The notes under the pieces: model-generated
Told to the model about the DNA's origin: nothing
The model's database searches: none
The model's input: only the letters and a program-made list of their open reading frames with translations
Program-made: the position numbers and the translations under genes
Shown here: positions 27,097-37,430 of the stretch, piece after piece
Numbering within the stretch: the first letter of the stretch is position 1
Layout of the letters: every line of letters begins with the position of its first letter
Origin: Microbacterium hominis NBRC 15708
Lineage (GTDB): Bacteria > Actinomycetota > Actinomycetes > Actinomycetales > Microbacteriaceae
Reading direction: 5' to 3'
Assembly (NCBI RefSeq): GCF_001592125.1
Contig: NZ_BCWI01000008.1
Span: 62,001 to 126,000, forward strand
Length of the DNA: 64,000 nt

Positions 27097-29357
27097 TCCG
27101 TCATCGTCCCTCCGGGTCCGGGCATCCCTACTCCGACGACACCGAGCAGCGCAGTCCGGTGCAGCCGGTGGCGGGCGAGCCGGTGCGCCTCGGCGTGCGC
27201 ACGTCGGGAGACATCGACGCGGTCACGGTCGAGCTGCGGGTGGACGGCGCCGACGCGGTGATCCTCCCGCTCGCGCGCGTCGCCCGGTCGTCGCGCGGAC
27301 AGGCCGTCGACGGCGGGCACCTCGCCTCGGCCCAGGCGCGCACCGCGCGGGCCGCGGGCGGATGGCAGGTGGAGCTTCAGGCTCCGCCGGCCGGCAGCGT
27401 GCTGCGCTACCGGTTCGCCGCCGCCGGCACCGACCGCGGCGGCTCCACCCGCTGGTTCGAGACCCGGGTCGCGGCGTGGCGCGACGCGGATGCCGCGGCG
27501 CTCGCGGTCGAGGGGACCGCCGTGGACGTCGTGCCGGGCACGCTCCAGGTGCTCGACGACGGCGAGCGGATCCACCGCCTGCGCTTCGCCCTCCCGCTCG
27601 CGCCGGGGGAGCACGTCACCGGATTCGGTGAACGCTACGACGCGCTCGATCACCGCGGGGCGCAGTTGGACGCCGTCGTGTTCGAGCAGTACAAGAGCCA
27701 GGGGGCGCACCGGCGCACCTACCTGCCCATGCCGTTCGCGCACGTCGTGGGCGGCGCCGGTTGGGGGCTGCACGTGCGCACGTCGCGTCGCGTGTGGTTC
27801 GACATCGGAGAGCAGGTCTCCGATCGCCTGGTGATCGAGGCCGACGTGGATGCCGCCTCCGGCGCGCCGGCCGCACTCTCGCTCGCCCTGTACACGGGCG
27901 ATCCCACGACCGTGCTCGACGCCTTCCTCGCGGAGACCGGACGCCCCCGCGTCCTTCCGGACTGGGTGTTCGGGCTGTGGGCCAGTGGCAACGAGTGGAA
28001 CACGCAGGCCGAGGTGGAGCGCCAGATGGCGCTCCACCGTGAGCACGACATCCCCGTGCGCAACGTGGTGATCGAGGCATGGAGCGACGAGAAGAGCTTC
28101 ACGATCTTCCGCGACGCGCAGTACGCGGTGCGCGAGGACGGCGGCCCGATGCGCTTGGCCGACTTCACCTTCCCCGCCGACGGCGCCTGGCCCGACCCGA
28201 AGGGCATGGTCGACGCGCTGCATGCGCACGACGTGCGTGTGCACCTGTGGCAGATCCCGCTGCTCAAGCTCCGCCCGCATCCCACCGGCCAGGCGGCCGC
28301 GGACGCGCGCGCCGCGCTCGCTGAGGGCGTCGTCATCCGGGAGAGCGCTCCGGACGGGACGCTGCGGCCGTACCGCAACCGCGGGTGGTGGTTCCCGCTC
28401 TCGCTCATGCCCGACCTCACCGACGAGCGTGCCGCCGCGTGGTGGACCGAGAAGCGCCGCTACCTCGTGGAGGAGGTCGGCATCGACGGCTTCAAGACCG
28501 ACGGCGGCGAGCACGCGTGGGGCGAGGATCTCGTCTACCTCGACGGCTCCTCCGGCGACGTCGCCAACAACCGCTTCCCCGTGGCCTACGCCGCCGCGTA
28601 CGGTCGGCTGCTGGAGTCGGCGGGCAAGGCTCCCGTCACCTTCAGTCGCGCCGGCTTCACCGGCTCACCCGCGCACGGGGCGTACTGGGCGGGAGACGAG
28701 AACTCCACGTGGGAGGCGTTCCGCTGGTCGATGTTCGCGGGGCTCTCCGCGGCATCCTGCGGGATCGTCTACTGGGGCTGGGACATCGCGGGCTTTTCCG
28801 GTCCCATCCCCGACGCGGAACTGTACGTGCGGGCGATGGCGGCGAGCGTGTTCGTGCCGATCATGCAGTACCACTCCGAGTTCAACCACCACCGGCTGCC
28901 CTCCAACGACCGCACGCCGTGGAACATCGCCGAGCGGACGGGCGACGAGGCGGTGATCCCCGAGGTGCGCGCGCTCGTCCGGCTGCGCGAGCGCCTCGTG
29001 CCGTACCTCGCCGAGGCGGCGGCGCGCGCCGTCTCCTCGTCGGTGCCGATGATGCGCCCCCTGTACTTCGACCACCCGACCGATGCGGCCGTGTGGCGGC
29101 ATCCGCTGCAGTGGATGCTGGGCAGCGACCTGCTCGTCGCCCCCGTGCTCGAGCCCGGGGCACGGGAGTGGCCGGTGTACCTGCCGTCCGGATCGTGGGT
29201 CGAGGCGCGCACCGGCGCGGCGCTGACCGGCGGACGCGTGGTCACCGTCGACGTGTCGGCGCGGGACGCCGTCCCGGTGTTCGTCCGCGCCGAGGCGTGG
29301 GTCGCCTTGGCGCCGGTCCTCGCACCGGAGCGGGAGCCGCACCGCGACGAGGACTGA
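27093..29357 (+). CDS. Intracellular GH31 enzyme, probable cycloalternan isomaltosyl hydrolase
   Basis: A 754-residue cytoplasmic GH31 glycosidase with no signal peptide. The nucleophile is Asp470 (GFKTDGGE) and the acid/base Asp535 (YWAGDENST). It shares NEWNTQAEV, LWQIP, TFPADGAW and PIMQYHSE blocks with the secreted 1111-residue enzyme but lacks its CBM35 and N-terminal extension. In the Kribbella system a GH31 enzyme paired with the GH15 isomaltose glucohydrolase opens the cyclic tetrasaccharide and releases isomaltose; gene overlap here supports the same pairing. Translation starts at ATG27093, overlapping the GH15 stop. Alternative: alpha-xylosidase or alpha-glucosidase. Confidence 0.8.
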   Translation: MIRHRPSGSGHPYSDDTEQRSPVQPVAGEPVRLGVRTSGDIDAVTVELRVDGADAVILPLARVARSSRGQAVDGGHLASAQARTARAAGGWQVELQAPPAGSVLRYRFAAAGTDRGGSTRWFETRVAAWRDADAAALAVEGTAVDVVPGTLQVLDDGERIHRLRFALPLAPGEHVTGFGERYDALDHRGAQLDAVVFEQYKSQGAHRRTYLPMPFAHVVGGAGWGLHVRTSRRVWFDIGEQVSDRLVIEADVDAASGAPAALSLALYTGDPTTVLDAFLAETGRPRVLPDWVFGLWASGNEWNTQAEVERQMALHREHDIPVRNVVIEAWSDEKSFTIFRDAQYAVREDGGPMRLADFTFPADGAWPDPKGMVDALHAHDVRVHLWQIPLLKLRPHPTGQAAADARAALAEGVVIRESAPDGTLRPYRNRGWWFPLSLMPDLTDERAAAWWTEKRRYLVEEVGIDGFKTDGGEHAWGEDLVYLDGSSGDVANNRFPVAYAAAYGRLLESAGKAPVTFSRAGFTGSPAHGAYWAGDENSTWEAFRWSMFAGLSAASCGIVYWGWDIAGFSGPIPDAELYVRAMAASVFVPIMQYHSEFNHHRLPSNDRTPWNIAERTGDEAVIPEVRALVRLRERLVPYLAEAAARAVSSSVPMMRPLYFDHPTDAAVWRHPLQWMLGSDLLVAPVLEPGAREWPVYLPSGSWVEARTGAALTGGRVVTVDVSARDAVPVFVRAEAWVALAPVLAPEREPHRDED

Positions 29358-29366
29358 GGCCGTCTC

Positions 29367-30383
29367 TCACGCGGTGGGCTCGTCGGCGGCTGCCTCGTCT
29401 GTCCGGTGAGCCCACCGGTGGGCCACGCGGCGGCGCAGCGCCACGGCGCGCTGCGAGGCGCCGGCGAGCCAGCCCGCTCCGACGAGGACGAGGGCCACGA
29501 TGAGCACCACCACGGCCGTGCCCACGGCGCCGGCGAGGAGCCGGTCGTAGATCGCGAGCGCCGCGGCGGAGGAGAAGTCCGCCTGCGTCGCGGAGGACGC
29601 CACCCACGGGCGGCCGACCCCCGCGGCGATCAGCAGGATCGCCGACCCGATCCCCGCGGCGATGCCCGCCCGGGCGAGAGCGGCGGCGCGGCGTCGCGCG
29701 AGCACGACCCCGCCGATGAACAGCACGGCCGTGACCACCGGCATCCACCCGCCGAGAGCGACGCCGACGGCGTAGCCCGTCCGGATCGCCGAAAGGGTGT
29801 CACCCGAACCGATGATCACGACGTGGTCGACTTCGGGGATGAACGGAGCCAGCGGAGCGCCCTGCGCGACGAGGCGCTCTTCGACGGCCGCGACGATCGC
29901 GCCGATCTGGATGCCGAGGCCGTCGGCCGTCTGCACGACGACGCCGCCGCCGTCGGAGGTCGCCGCGACGGTCAGCGCCCGATGGGAGCGGCGGACGACC
30001 TGCTCCCAGACGGTGCTGAACGCGTCCGAGCGCACGGCGTCGGCCACGGCGACGTGCACGAGCTGCTGCAGCGCCGTCGCCGCCGGGCCTTCCAGGCGCC
30101 GCAGCGCCTGCGCCGCGCGGTCGCCCATGCCGAGGTCGATCAGGCCGTCGATGACCGTGCCGGTCAGCGCCGCCGTGTCGAGCCGCTCATCGATCGCCGT
30201 GGTCGATGCCGCGATCACGGCGTCCTGGACCTCGACGGCCTGCGACAGCGGCGCGAGGGTGGCCGCGAACGCGTCCTCGTCGACGAGCTGCGTGCGCGCC
30301 CATCCGCTGACGATCGACAGGGGCAGCAGGACCGCCGCGACGACGATCACCGCCGTCGACGCCACCCCGCGCGCGGTGGCCAT
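29367..30383 (-). CDS. Conserved membrane protein downstream of lexA
   Basis: A 338-residue integral membrane protein I do not recognise. One N-terminal hydrophobic segment (about 7-28) is followed by a long external-type region (about 30-200) and then three or four hydrophobic segments (about 210-320), ending in a basic then acidic tail. The ATG at 30383 lies two bases after the lexA stop, so it is almost certainly co-transcribed with lexA and may be damage-regulated. A longer frame upstream is only the lexA complement. It converges on the GH31 gene with a nine-base gap. Confidence 0.75.
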   Translation of the reverse strand: MATARGVASTAVIVVAAVLLPLSIVSGWARTQLVDEDAFAATLAPLSQAVEVQDAVIAASTTAIDERLDTAALTGTVIDGLIDLGMGDRAAQALRRLEGPAATALQQLVHVAVADAVRSDAFSTVWEQVVRRSHRALTVAATSDGGGVVVQTADGLGIQIGAIVAAVEERLVAQGAPLAPFIPEVDHVVIIGSGDTLSAIRTGYAVGVALGGWMPVVTAVLFIGGVVLARRRAAALARAGIAAGIGSAILLIAAGVGRPWVASSATQADFSSAAALAIYDRLLAGAVGTAVVVLIVALVLVGAGWLAGASQRAVALRRRVAHRWAHRTDEAAADEPTA

Positions 30384-30385
30384 CC

Positions 30386-31051
30386 TCAGACGGCGCGCAG
30401 AACTGCGACGACGCGGCCGAGCACCACGGCGTCGTCGCCGAGGATCGGTTCGAACGCGGAGTTGCGGGGGAGCAGCCACGTGTGGCCGTCGCGCTGGCGG
30501 AAGGTCTTGACGGTGGCCTCGCCGTCGAGCATCGCCGCCACGATCTCGCCGTTGTCCGCCGTCGGCTGCGAGCGCACCACGACCCAGTCGCCGTCGCAGA
30601 TGGCGGCGTCGATCATCGACTCGCCGCTGACCTTGAGCATGAACAGGTCGCCCTTGCCCACGAGCTGTCGCGGCAGCGGGAAGATCTCCTCGACCTGCTG
30701 GTCGGCGGTGATCGGCACGCCGGCGGCGATGCGGCCCACGAGCGGCACGAGGGCGGCATCGCCGAGGGCGGGCGCGAGGTCGGCGGGGTTCTCCGCGGCC
30801 GCGCCGGGCAGGTCGATGAGCACCTCCATCGCGCGGGTCTTGCCCGCGTCGCGGCGCAGGTAGCCGCTGAGCTCCAGCTGGTTGAGCTGATGGGTCACGC
30901 TCGACAGCGACTTCAGTCCGACGGCATCGCCGATCTCGCGCATGCTCGGCGGGTAGCCGTGGCGGGCGATGGAGGTCTGGATCACCTCGAGGATCTTCAG
31001 CTGCTTGTCGCTGAGGCTCTTCCGCCTGCGTGTCTGAGGCTTCTCGGCCAT
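30386..31051 (-). CDS. lexA: SOS repressor LexA
   Basis: A 221-residue repressor of the DNA damage response. The N-terminal winged helix (about 12-75) includes [25 protein letters not shown]. The S24 peptidase domain has the cleavage bond Ala110-Gly111 (GRIAAGVP), the catalytic Ser145 (SGESM) and Lys182 (ATVKTF). The start is the ATG at 31051 ([15 protein letters not shown]); the open frame upstream is unrelated. The divergent LysM gene and recA carry visible LexA boxes. RecA-stimulated self-cleavage releases them. Confidence 0.97.
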   Translation of the reverse strand: MAEKPQTRRRKSLSDKQLKILEVIQTSIARHGYPPSMREIGDAVGLKSLSSVTHQLNQLELSGYLRRDAGKTRAMEVLIDLPGAAAENPADLAPALGDAALVPLVGRIAAGVPITADQQVEEIFPLPRQLVGKGDLFMLKVSGESMIDAAICDGDWVVVRSQPTADNGEIVAAMLDGEATVKTFRQRDGHTWLLPRNSAFEPILGDDAVVLGRVVAVLRAV

Positions 31052-31208
31052 GTCGCGCGCTCCTTCGATCGCGTCCCCCCGAAGGCGTCGCCTTCGAATG
31101 TCGGAGGTAGGTGATGGGGTCGTCTTGTCGAAACCGTATCCGGTTTTCGCAGCCTCGACCGGCACGCGCCCGCGTGTCGCCTTCGATTCATCTGCGAGAA
31201 CCGTGTGC

Positions 31209-31238
31209 TTGACACCCGAACACCATCGAAGATACATT
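31209..31238 (+). promoter_or_regulatory. Promoter of the LysM gene
   Basis: TTGACA (31209-31214), an 18-base spacer and TACATT (31233-31238). The -10 lies inside the LexA box at 31226-31241. Confidence 0.65.
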
Positions 31239-31241
31239 CGG
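31226..31241. promoter_or_regulatory. LexA box between lexA and the LysM gene
   Basis: TCGAAGATACATTCGG has the same TCGAA-N6-TTCG(A/G) spacing as the box before recA. It covers the -10 of the LysM promoter. It could also serve lexA on the opposite strand, about 175 bases from that start codon. Confidence 0.65.
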
Positions 31242-31243
31242 AA

Positions 31244-31293
31244 GAGAGATTCGCATCCGGCCCTCCCGGCCGAGGATCGGATGCGAATCTCTC
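31244..31293 (+). repeat. Perfect 16-bp inverted repeat in the LysM gene leader
   Basis: GAGAGATTCGCATCCG (31244-31259) and its exact reverse complement (31278-31293) are separated by 18 bases. It begins at about the predicted transcription start, so the leader RNA would open with a long hairpin. Confidence 0.8.
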
Positions 31294-31327
31294 GACACCC
31301 GGAGACACCCGTCCTGAGGAGGAACCC

Positions 31328-31735
31328 ATGACCACGATCGACATCCTCGGCGCCTCGCCCCGTGGCCGTCTCGTCGCGGCGACCCCGATGACGACTGTCC
31401 GCACGACGAACACCCCGACGCGACTGCGTCTCACGGCACGGGGTCGGCGGGTCCTCGCGCTGCTCGCCTCCGTGCCCGCGGTGATCGCCCTCAGCATCGC
31501 GATCCTGTCCGGTGGCGGCGCGCTCGCCTCGAACGAGAACGGCTCCGGGGTCTCCTTCGCCCACGTCACGGTGCAGCCCGGTGACACGCTCTGGTCGATC
31601 GCGCACGCCGTCGCGCCCGATGCCGATCCGCGCGACGTGGTCGACGCGATCATGCGGCTGAACGCGCTGCCGTCGGGAAGCCTCGACATCGGCCAGAGCG
31701 TCGCGATCCCGGCGGAGTACAGCGCCGGGCGCTGA
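31328..31735 (+). CDS. LysM-domain protein, probable SOS-induced cell division or cell wall factor
   Basis: A 135-residue protein. A basic cytoplasmic N-terminus of about 40 residues is followed by one membrane segment (about 43-62) and a LysM domain (about 75-125, [19 protein letters not shown]). That order, the gene's position divergent from lexA and the LexA box in its promoter match Rv2719c of M. tuberculosis and YneA-type division inhibitors, which halt septation after DNA damage. ATG31328 follows GAGGAGG. The inhibitor function is inferred from architecture and location. Confidence 0.85.
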   Translation: MTTIDILGASPRGRLVAATPMTTVRTTNTPTRLRLTARGRRVLALLASVPAVIALSIAILSGGGALASNENGSGVSFAHVTVQPGDTLWSIAHAVAPDADPRDVVDAIMRLNALPSGSLDIGQSVAIPAEYSAGR

Positions 31736-31736
31736 T

Positions 31737-31754
31737 GCTCCCGGCGCCGGGAGC
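31737..31754 (+). terminator. Hairpin after the LysM gene
   Basis: GCTCCCGGCGCCGGGAGC is a perfect 18-base palindrome one base after the stop, followed by CCTCTC. It probably ends the short SOS transcript before hisC. Confidence 0.6.
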
Positions 31755-31788
31755 CCTCTCGGGGCGCCGCGCCGTGCAGTGCGCCGTC

Positions 31789-31794
31789 TACGAT
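31789..31794 (+). promoter_or_regulatory. -10 element of hisC (leaderless)
   Basis: TACGAT seven bases before GTG31802. It overlaps an ATG at 31793 that I reject as the start for this reason. Confidence 0.5.
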
Positions 31795-31801
31795 GTTCAG
31801 G

Positions 31802-32899
<1,098 letters not shown>

Positions 32900-32941
32900 C
32901 ACGCGCCGGTAATACGCGGAAGCGGTCGTGCGGGCGCTCGG

Positions 32942-32947
32942 TAGACT
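32942..32947 (+). promoter_or_regulatory. -10 element of hisB (leaderless)
   Basis: TAGACT with six bases between it and the hisB ATG. Confidence 0.6.
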
Positions 32948-32953
32948 CGGCGC

Positions 32954-33565
32954 ATGAGTACTTCTGCCCCCCGCACCGCCTCGCTCCGGCGCGCGACGAG
33001 CGAGTCCACGATCGAGCTCGAGCTCGATCTCGACGGGTCGGGGCAGAGCCGCATCGACACGACGGTCCCGTTCTTCGATCACCTGCTCACCGCGTTCGCG
33101 AAGCACTCGCTCACCGATCTGACGGTGCGCGCCTCCGGCGACACCCACATCGACGCCCACCACACCGTCGAGGACACGGCGATCGTGCTCGGCCAGGCGA
33201 TCCGGCAGGCACTGGGCGACAAGAGCGGCATCTCGCGCTACGGCGACGCGCTCGTGCCGCTCGACGAGGCGCTCGCGCAGGCCGTCGTGGACATCAGCGG
33301 ACGGCCCTACCTCGTGCACACGGGGGAGCCCGTCGGCTTCGAGCACCACCTCATCGGCGGCCACTTCACCGGCTCGCTCGTGCGCCACACCTTCGAGGCG
33401 CTGGCGTTCAACGCCGGGCTCACGGTGCACGTGACGGTCCTCGGCGGGCGGGACCCCCACCACATCGCCGAGGCGGAGTACAAGGCGTTCGCCCGGGCGT
33501 TCCGCCAGGCGAAGGCGCAGGATCCGCTCGTGCACGGCATCCCCAGTACGAAGGGAGCCCTGTGA
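32954..33565 (+). CDS. hisB: Imidazoleglycerol-phosphate dehydratase HisB
   Basis: A 203-residue monofunctional dehydratase, sixth step of histidine synthesis. The two manganese-binding repeats are clear: [17 protein letters not shown] with [14 protein letters not shown], and the second half [21 protein letters not shown] with [20 protein letters not shown]32954 has no ribosome binding site and lies just behind TAGACT. The stop overlaps the hisH start (GTGA). Confidence 0.96.
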   Translation: MSTSAPRTASLRRATSESTIELELDLDGSGQSRIDTTVPFFDHLLTAFAKHSLTDLTVRASGDTHIDAHHTVEDTAIVLGQAIRQALGDKSGISRYGDALVPLDEALAQAVVDISGRPYLVHTGEPVGFEHHLIGGHFTGSLVRHTFEALAFNAGLTVHVTVLGGRDPHHIAEAEYKAFARAFRQAKAQDPLVHGIPSTKGAL

Positions 33566-34230
33566 CGGACGGCGACGCGCAGGTCGGCACGCGACCGCTG
33601 GTCGCGGTGCTGGACTACGGATCCGGCAACGTCCATTCCGCCGTCAAGGCGCTCGTCGCCGCCGGGGCGGACGCGCGGCTGACGGCGGATCGCGGGCTGA
33701 TCCAGGATGCCGCGGGCCTCGTGGTGCCCGGAGTCGGCGCCTTCCGTGCCGTGATGGATGCGCTGCGCGCGACCCGCGGCGACGAGATCATCGAGCGGCG
33801 CCTCGCCGGCGGCCTGCCCGTGCTGGGGATCTGCGTCGGCATGCAGGTGCTGTTCGAGCACGGGGTGGAGCGCGGCGAGGAGACCGAGGGGCTCGGCGAG
33901 TGGCCGGGCGCGGTCACCGAACTCGACGCCCCGGTGCTGCCGCACATGGGGTGGAACACGGTGCGCGCGGGGGAGGGGACGACGCTGTTCCGCGGCATCG
34001 AGCACGAGCGGTTCTACTTCGTGCACTCCTATGCGGCGCAGCACTGGACGCTGGAGGTCACGCGGCCGTTCCGCGAGCCGGCGCTCACCTGGTGCGACTA
34101 CGGCTCGCCGTTCCTCGCGGCGGTCGAGAACGGTCCGCTGTCGGCGACCCAGTTCCACCCCGAGAAGAGCGGCGAAGCCGGCATCCGTCTGCTCGGCAAC
34201 TGGATCTCGGCGTTGCCGTCGGCCCGGTAG
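33562..34230 (+). CDS. hisH: Imidazole glycerol phosphate synthase glutaminase subunit HisH
   Basis: A 222-residue class I glutamine amidotransferase that feeds ammonia to HisF. The nucleophile cysteine lies in [14 protein letters not shown]; the His-Glu pair is in QFHPEKSG. The start GTG33562 overlaps the hisB stop in GTGA. The frame extends upstream but only as the hisB/hisC shadow. hisF is not in this window. Confidence 0.95.
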   Translation: MTDGDAQVGTRPLVAVLDYGSGNVHSAVKALVAAGADARLTADRGLIQDAAGLVVPGVGAFRAVMDALRATRGDEIIERRLAGGLPVLGICVGMQVLFEHGVERGEETEGLGEWPGAVTELDAPVLPHMGWNTVRAGEGTTLFRGIEHERFYFVHSYAAQHWTLEVTRPFREPALTWCDYGSPFLAAVENGPLSATQFHPEKSGEAGIRLLGNWISALPSAR

Positions 34231-34291
34231 TCTCTCTGCTTGTGTGTCACCGTGTCCGCAGTGCGCGGTCACTGAACCCCTTCCTGGAGCC

Positions 34292-35038
34292 ATGAACGAT
34301 TTCGCGTCGACCCCTGAACTGATCCTGCTTCCCGCCGTGGACGTCGCCGACGGCAAGGCCGTGCGCCTCACGCAGGGTGAGGCCGGCACCGAGACCAGCT
34401 ACGGCGATCCCGTCGAGGCGGCCCTCACCTGGGCCCGCGACGGTGCGCAGTGGATCCACCTCGTCGACCTCGACGCCGCCTTCGGCCGTGGCAGCAACGC
34501 AGCCGTGCTCCGCAAGGTCATCAAGCAGCTCAAGGGTGTGCAGGTCGAGCTGTCCGGCGGCATCCGCGACGACGCCACGCTCGAGGCGGCGCTGGACTCC
34601 GGTGCGGCGCGCATCAACCTCGGCACGGCGGCGCTGGAGAACCCCGAATGGGCGGCCGACGTCATCGGTCGCTACGGCGACGCGATCGCGGTCGGCCTCG
34701 ACGTGCGCGGGACCACCCTCGCGGCGCGCGGCTGGACGCGCGACGGCGGCGACCTCTGGCAGGTGCTCGAGCGCCTCGAGGACGCCGGCTGCAGCCGCTA
34801 CGTCGTCACCGACGTCACCAAGGACGGCACGCTCAAGGGACCGAACCTGGAGCTGCTGCGCGAGGTCACGGCGCGCACGGTCAAGCCGGTGGTCGCATCC
34901 GGCGGCATCTCCAACCTCGACGACATCGCCGCGCTGCGCGAGCTCGTGCCGCTCGGCGTCGAGGGCGCCATCGTGGGCAAGGCCCTGTACGCGGGCGCGT
35001 TCACGCTCGCCGAGGCTCTGGATGTCGCCGCAGGCTGA
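34292..35038 (+). CDS. priA: Phosphoribosyl isomerase PriA (dual HisA/TrpF)
   Basis: A 248-residue TIM barrel. The N-terminal [19 protein letters not shown], central LSGGIRDD and [17 protein letters not shown], and C-terminal [12 protein letters not shown] are typical of actinobacterial PriA, which isomerises both ProFAR (histidine) and PRA (tryptophan). The dual call rests on lineage and on the arginine in the [10 protein letters not shown] loop; a plain HisA cannot be fully excluded. The ATG is preceded by CTGGAG. A TAGTCT box near 34228 may supply an extra promoter in the 61-base gap after hisH. Confidence 0.9.
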   Translation: MNDFASTPELILLPAVDVADGKAVRLTQGEAGTETSYGDPVEAALTWARDGAQWIHLVDLDAAFGRGSNAAVLRKVIKQLKGVQVELSGGIRDDATLEAALDSGAARINLGTAALENPEWAADVIGRYGDAIAVGLDVRGTTLAARGWTRDGGDLWQVLERLEDAGCSRYVVTDVTKDGTLKGPNLELLREVTARTVKPVVASGGISNLDDIAALRELVPLGVEGAIVGKALYAGAFTLAEALDVAAG

Positions 35039-35819
35039 ACGGCCCGGGGACGGCGCGGAAGGCCACTCCTGCGCCGCCGACTCGGCGGGCGTGCCCTGGG
35101 AGGGGCGCTCGTTCGAGGCGAACCCGCACGCCGGTGATGACGGATCGGCCGATCCCGCGCTGCTGGCGGCACTGACCGCGTTCCGCGACGGCAGCGGCGA
35201 CGCGGTCGCTGTCGTCGACGCCTACCGCTCGGCTCGGCTGCTCATCCCCCTGGTCGCCGAGGCGGGGGAGGTCGGCGTCGCACCGTCGGGCCACCTCGTC
35301 GACAAGACGCAGGAGCTCTCGATCGTGACCGTCGCGGGACCGGACGGGCGCACGGTGCTGCCGGTGTTCACGTCCGTCGCGACGATGGCCGCGTGGGACC
35401 CGAAGGCGCGGCCGGTGCCGGCCGACGGCATCCGCACCGCCCTGTCGGCCGCGGCCGACGACACCGACCTGATCGTGATCGACCCGGCATCCGCGACCGA
35501 GTTCGTGCTGCGCCGACCCGCCGTGTGGGCGATCGGTCAGGCGCTGCCGTGGGAGCCCGCCCACCTGTCACCCGAGGTCATGGCCGGTCTGCACGCGTCG
35601 ATCGGCGCCGAGCTCGGCGTGCTCGACCTCTCGGTGGCCAGCGGCGACCCGGAGGCGCGCCTGCGCGGACCGGAGCTGATCGTGCGCCTGCACCTCGTCG
35701 ACGGTCTGGACCAGACGCAGCTCGACGCGATCCTGCAGCGCCTCGCCGCCCGCTGGGCGGCGGACGATCGCATCGCCGTGCTCGTCGACTCCCTGACGGT
35801 CAAGCTCGTCCGCGGCTGA
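35022..35819 (+). CDS. SseB family protein
   Basis: A 265-residue protein with an SseB-like domain: [31 protein letters not shown] and a C-terminal [11 protein letters not shown] region. The function is unknown; SseB-like proteins are often encoded near histidine genes in actinobacteria. ATG35022 lies inside priA, overlapping it by 17 bases, so translation is probably coupled. It has no signal peptide or membrane segment. The first 40 residues are low-complexity and the exact start is less certain. Confidence 0.8.
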   Translation: MSPQAERPGDGAEGHSCAADSAGVPWEGRSFEANPHAGDDGSADPALLAALTAFRDGSGDAVAVVDAYRSARLLIPLVAEAGEVGVAPSGHLVDKTQELSIVTVAGPDGRTVLPVFTSVATMAAWDPKARPVPADGIRTALSAAADDTDLIVIDPASATEFVLRRPAVWAIGQALPWEPAHLSPEVMAGLHASIGAELGVLDLSVASGDPEARLRGPELIVRLHLVDGLDQTQLDAILQRLAARWAADDRIAVLVDSLTVKLVRG

Positions 35820-35835
35820 CCGTGCCGCCGGTCAG
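35816..35835. terminator. Hairpin between the SseB-like gene and DUF1844
   Basis: CTGACCG and CGGTCAG form a 7-bp stem with a six-base loop spanning the two convergent stop codons. Confidence 0.5.
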
Positions 35836-36230
35836 GTGACCGGGCCCGTCCACTTCTCGCCCGGTCCCTTGCCGATCGGATCGGGGATGACGGATGCCTC
35901 ACGGAAGGCGAGCTGCAGGGAGCGCAGCCCGTCGCGCAGCGACCGCGCATGCATGTCGCTGATCTCCGGAGCGCCGGCGGTGATGAGACCCGCCAGGGCG
36001 TTGATGAGCTTGCGGGCCTCATCCAGGTCGAGCTGCGTGGCCGGGTCGTCGGCCAGTCCCGTCTTGACGGCCGCAGCGCTCATGAGATGCACGGCCGCCG
36101 TCGTGATCACCTCGACGGCCGGGACGTCGGCGATATCGCGGCTCGCCGCCGCGGCGGCGCGCTCGCGCTCCTCCCATCGGGCGAGCCGTTCGGCCTCGTG
36201 GGGGTCGGGGGAGGAGGGAATCGTGTCCAC
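35832..36230 (-). CDS. DUF1844 family protein
   Basis: A 132-residue protein with the DUF1844 core VEVITTAAVHLMSAAAVKTGL and LDEARKLINALAGLI. The N-terminal third is Ala/Glu/Arg-rich and probably helical. The family is soluble and uncharacterised. The start is GTG at 36230. It is divergent from the infC operon, and its promoter must lie close to the infC -10 at 36245. Neighbours of this kind are conserved next to infC in Microbacteriaceae. Confidence 0.85.
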   Translation of the reverse strand: MDTIPSSPDPHEAERLARWEERERAAAAASRDIADVPAVEVITTAAVHLMSAAAVKTGLADDPATQLDLDEARKLINALAGLITAGAPEISDMHARSLRDGLRSLQLAFREASVIPDPIGKGPGEKWTGPVT

Positions 36231-36244
36231 GTGCTGCTCTCTGC

Positions 36245-36496
36245 TAGACTGTGCGGGCGCCGGAGTGTTCTGCTCCGGATCGAAAGAGGATCACATCCCA
36301 CCCGCGCTTGCCGCTCCAGGCTACCGGGTCACGCACTCCGCCCCGTCCGACGGGGCCGCCACGACGGGATCCGTTGCGGGTGAGGGTGCAGGAACGAAGC
36401 CGACGTGCGCGTCGTGCGGGGTGGACGTGACGATCTTCCGCCCGAGACACATCCCTGTGTCCGGTGGCACCCACCCGTACGACTAAGGAGTTCCGC
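36245..36496 (+). promoter_or_regulatory. infC promoter and 240-base structured leader
   Basis: TAGACT (36245-36250) is the probable -10. The leader has a CCGGAG/CTCCGG hairpin at 36260-36278 and a CCCCGT/ACGGGG hairpin at 36341-36355, and ends with TAAGGAG six bases before the ATC start. Long leaders before infC-rpmI-rplT are regulatory in other bacteria (L20 or IF-3 feedback). I could not match a named leader family. Confidence 0.6.
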
Positions 36497-37129
<633 letters not shown>

Positions 37130-37205
37130 GTCGCCCGGCCCGCGGCCCCGCCGCGTCGGCCCCACGAGCTCCCGCCCCGCGGGAACCACAACGAAGGATA
37201 GAGAC

Positions 37206-37400
37206 ATGCCGAAGCAGAAGACCCACTCGGGTGCCAAGAAGCGCTTCAAGGTCACCGGTAGCGGGAAGATCAAGAAGCAGCAGGCGAACCTCCGCCACAA
37301 CTTCGAGGGCAAGCCCACCAAGCGCACGCGCCGCCTGTCGGCCGACAAGATCCTGGCTCCCGGCGACGCGAAGGTCGCCAAGAAGCTCCTCGGCATCTGA
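37206..37400 (+). CDS. rpmI: Ribosomal protein bL35
   Basis: A 64-residue, strongly basic large-subunit protein. The motifs [20 protein letters not shown] at the start and [16 protein letters not shown] in the middle are standard L35. It lies between infC and rplT as in almost all bacteria. ATG37206 follows GAAGGA. Confidence 0.98.
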   Translation: MPKQKTHSGAKKRFKVTGSGKIKKQQANLRHNFEGKPTKRTRRLSADKILAPGDAKVAKKLLGI

Positions 37401-37430
37401 GCGCTGACGCAGACGAGAAAGTAGAAGAAA

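Noticed and set aside
31793..31801. ATG31793 as the hisC start
   Set aside because: It overlaps the TACGAT -10 element; GTG31802 is positioned as a leaderless start.
36464..36496. GTG36464 as the infC start
   Set aside because: No ribosome binding site precedes it and the 11 extra residues do not resemble IF-3. The ribosome binding site TAAGGAG lies within this stretch and points to ATC36497.
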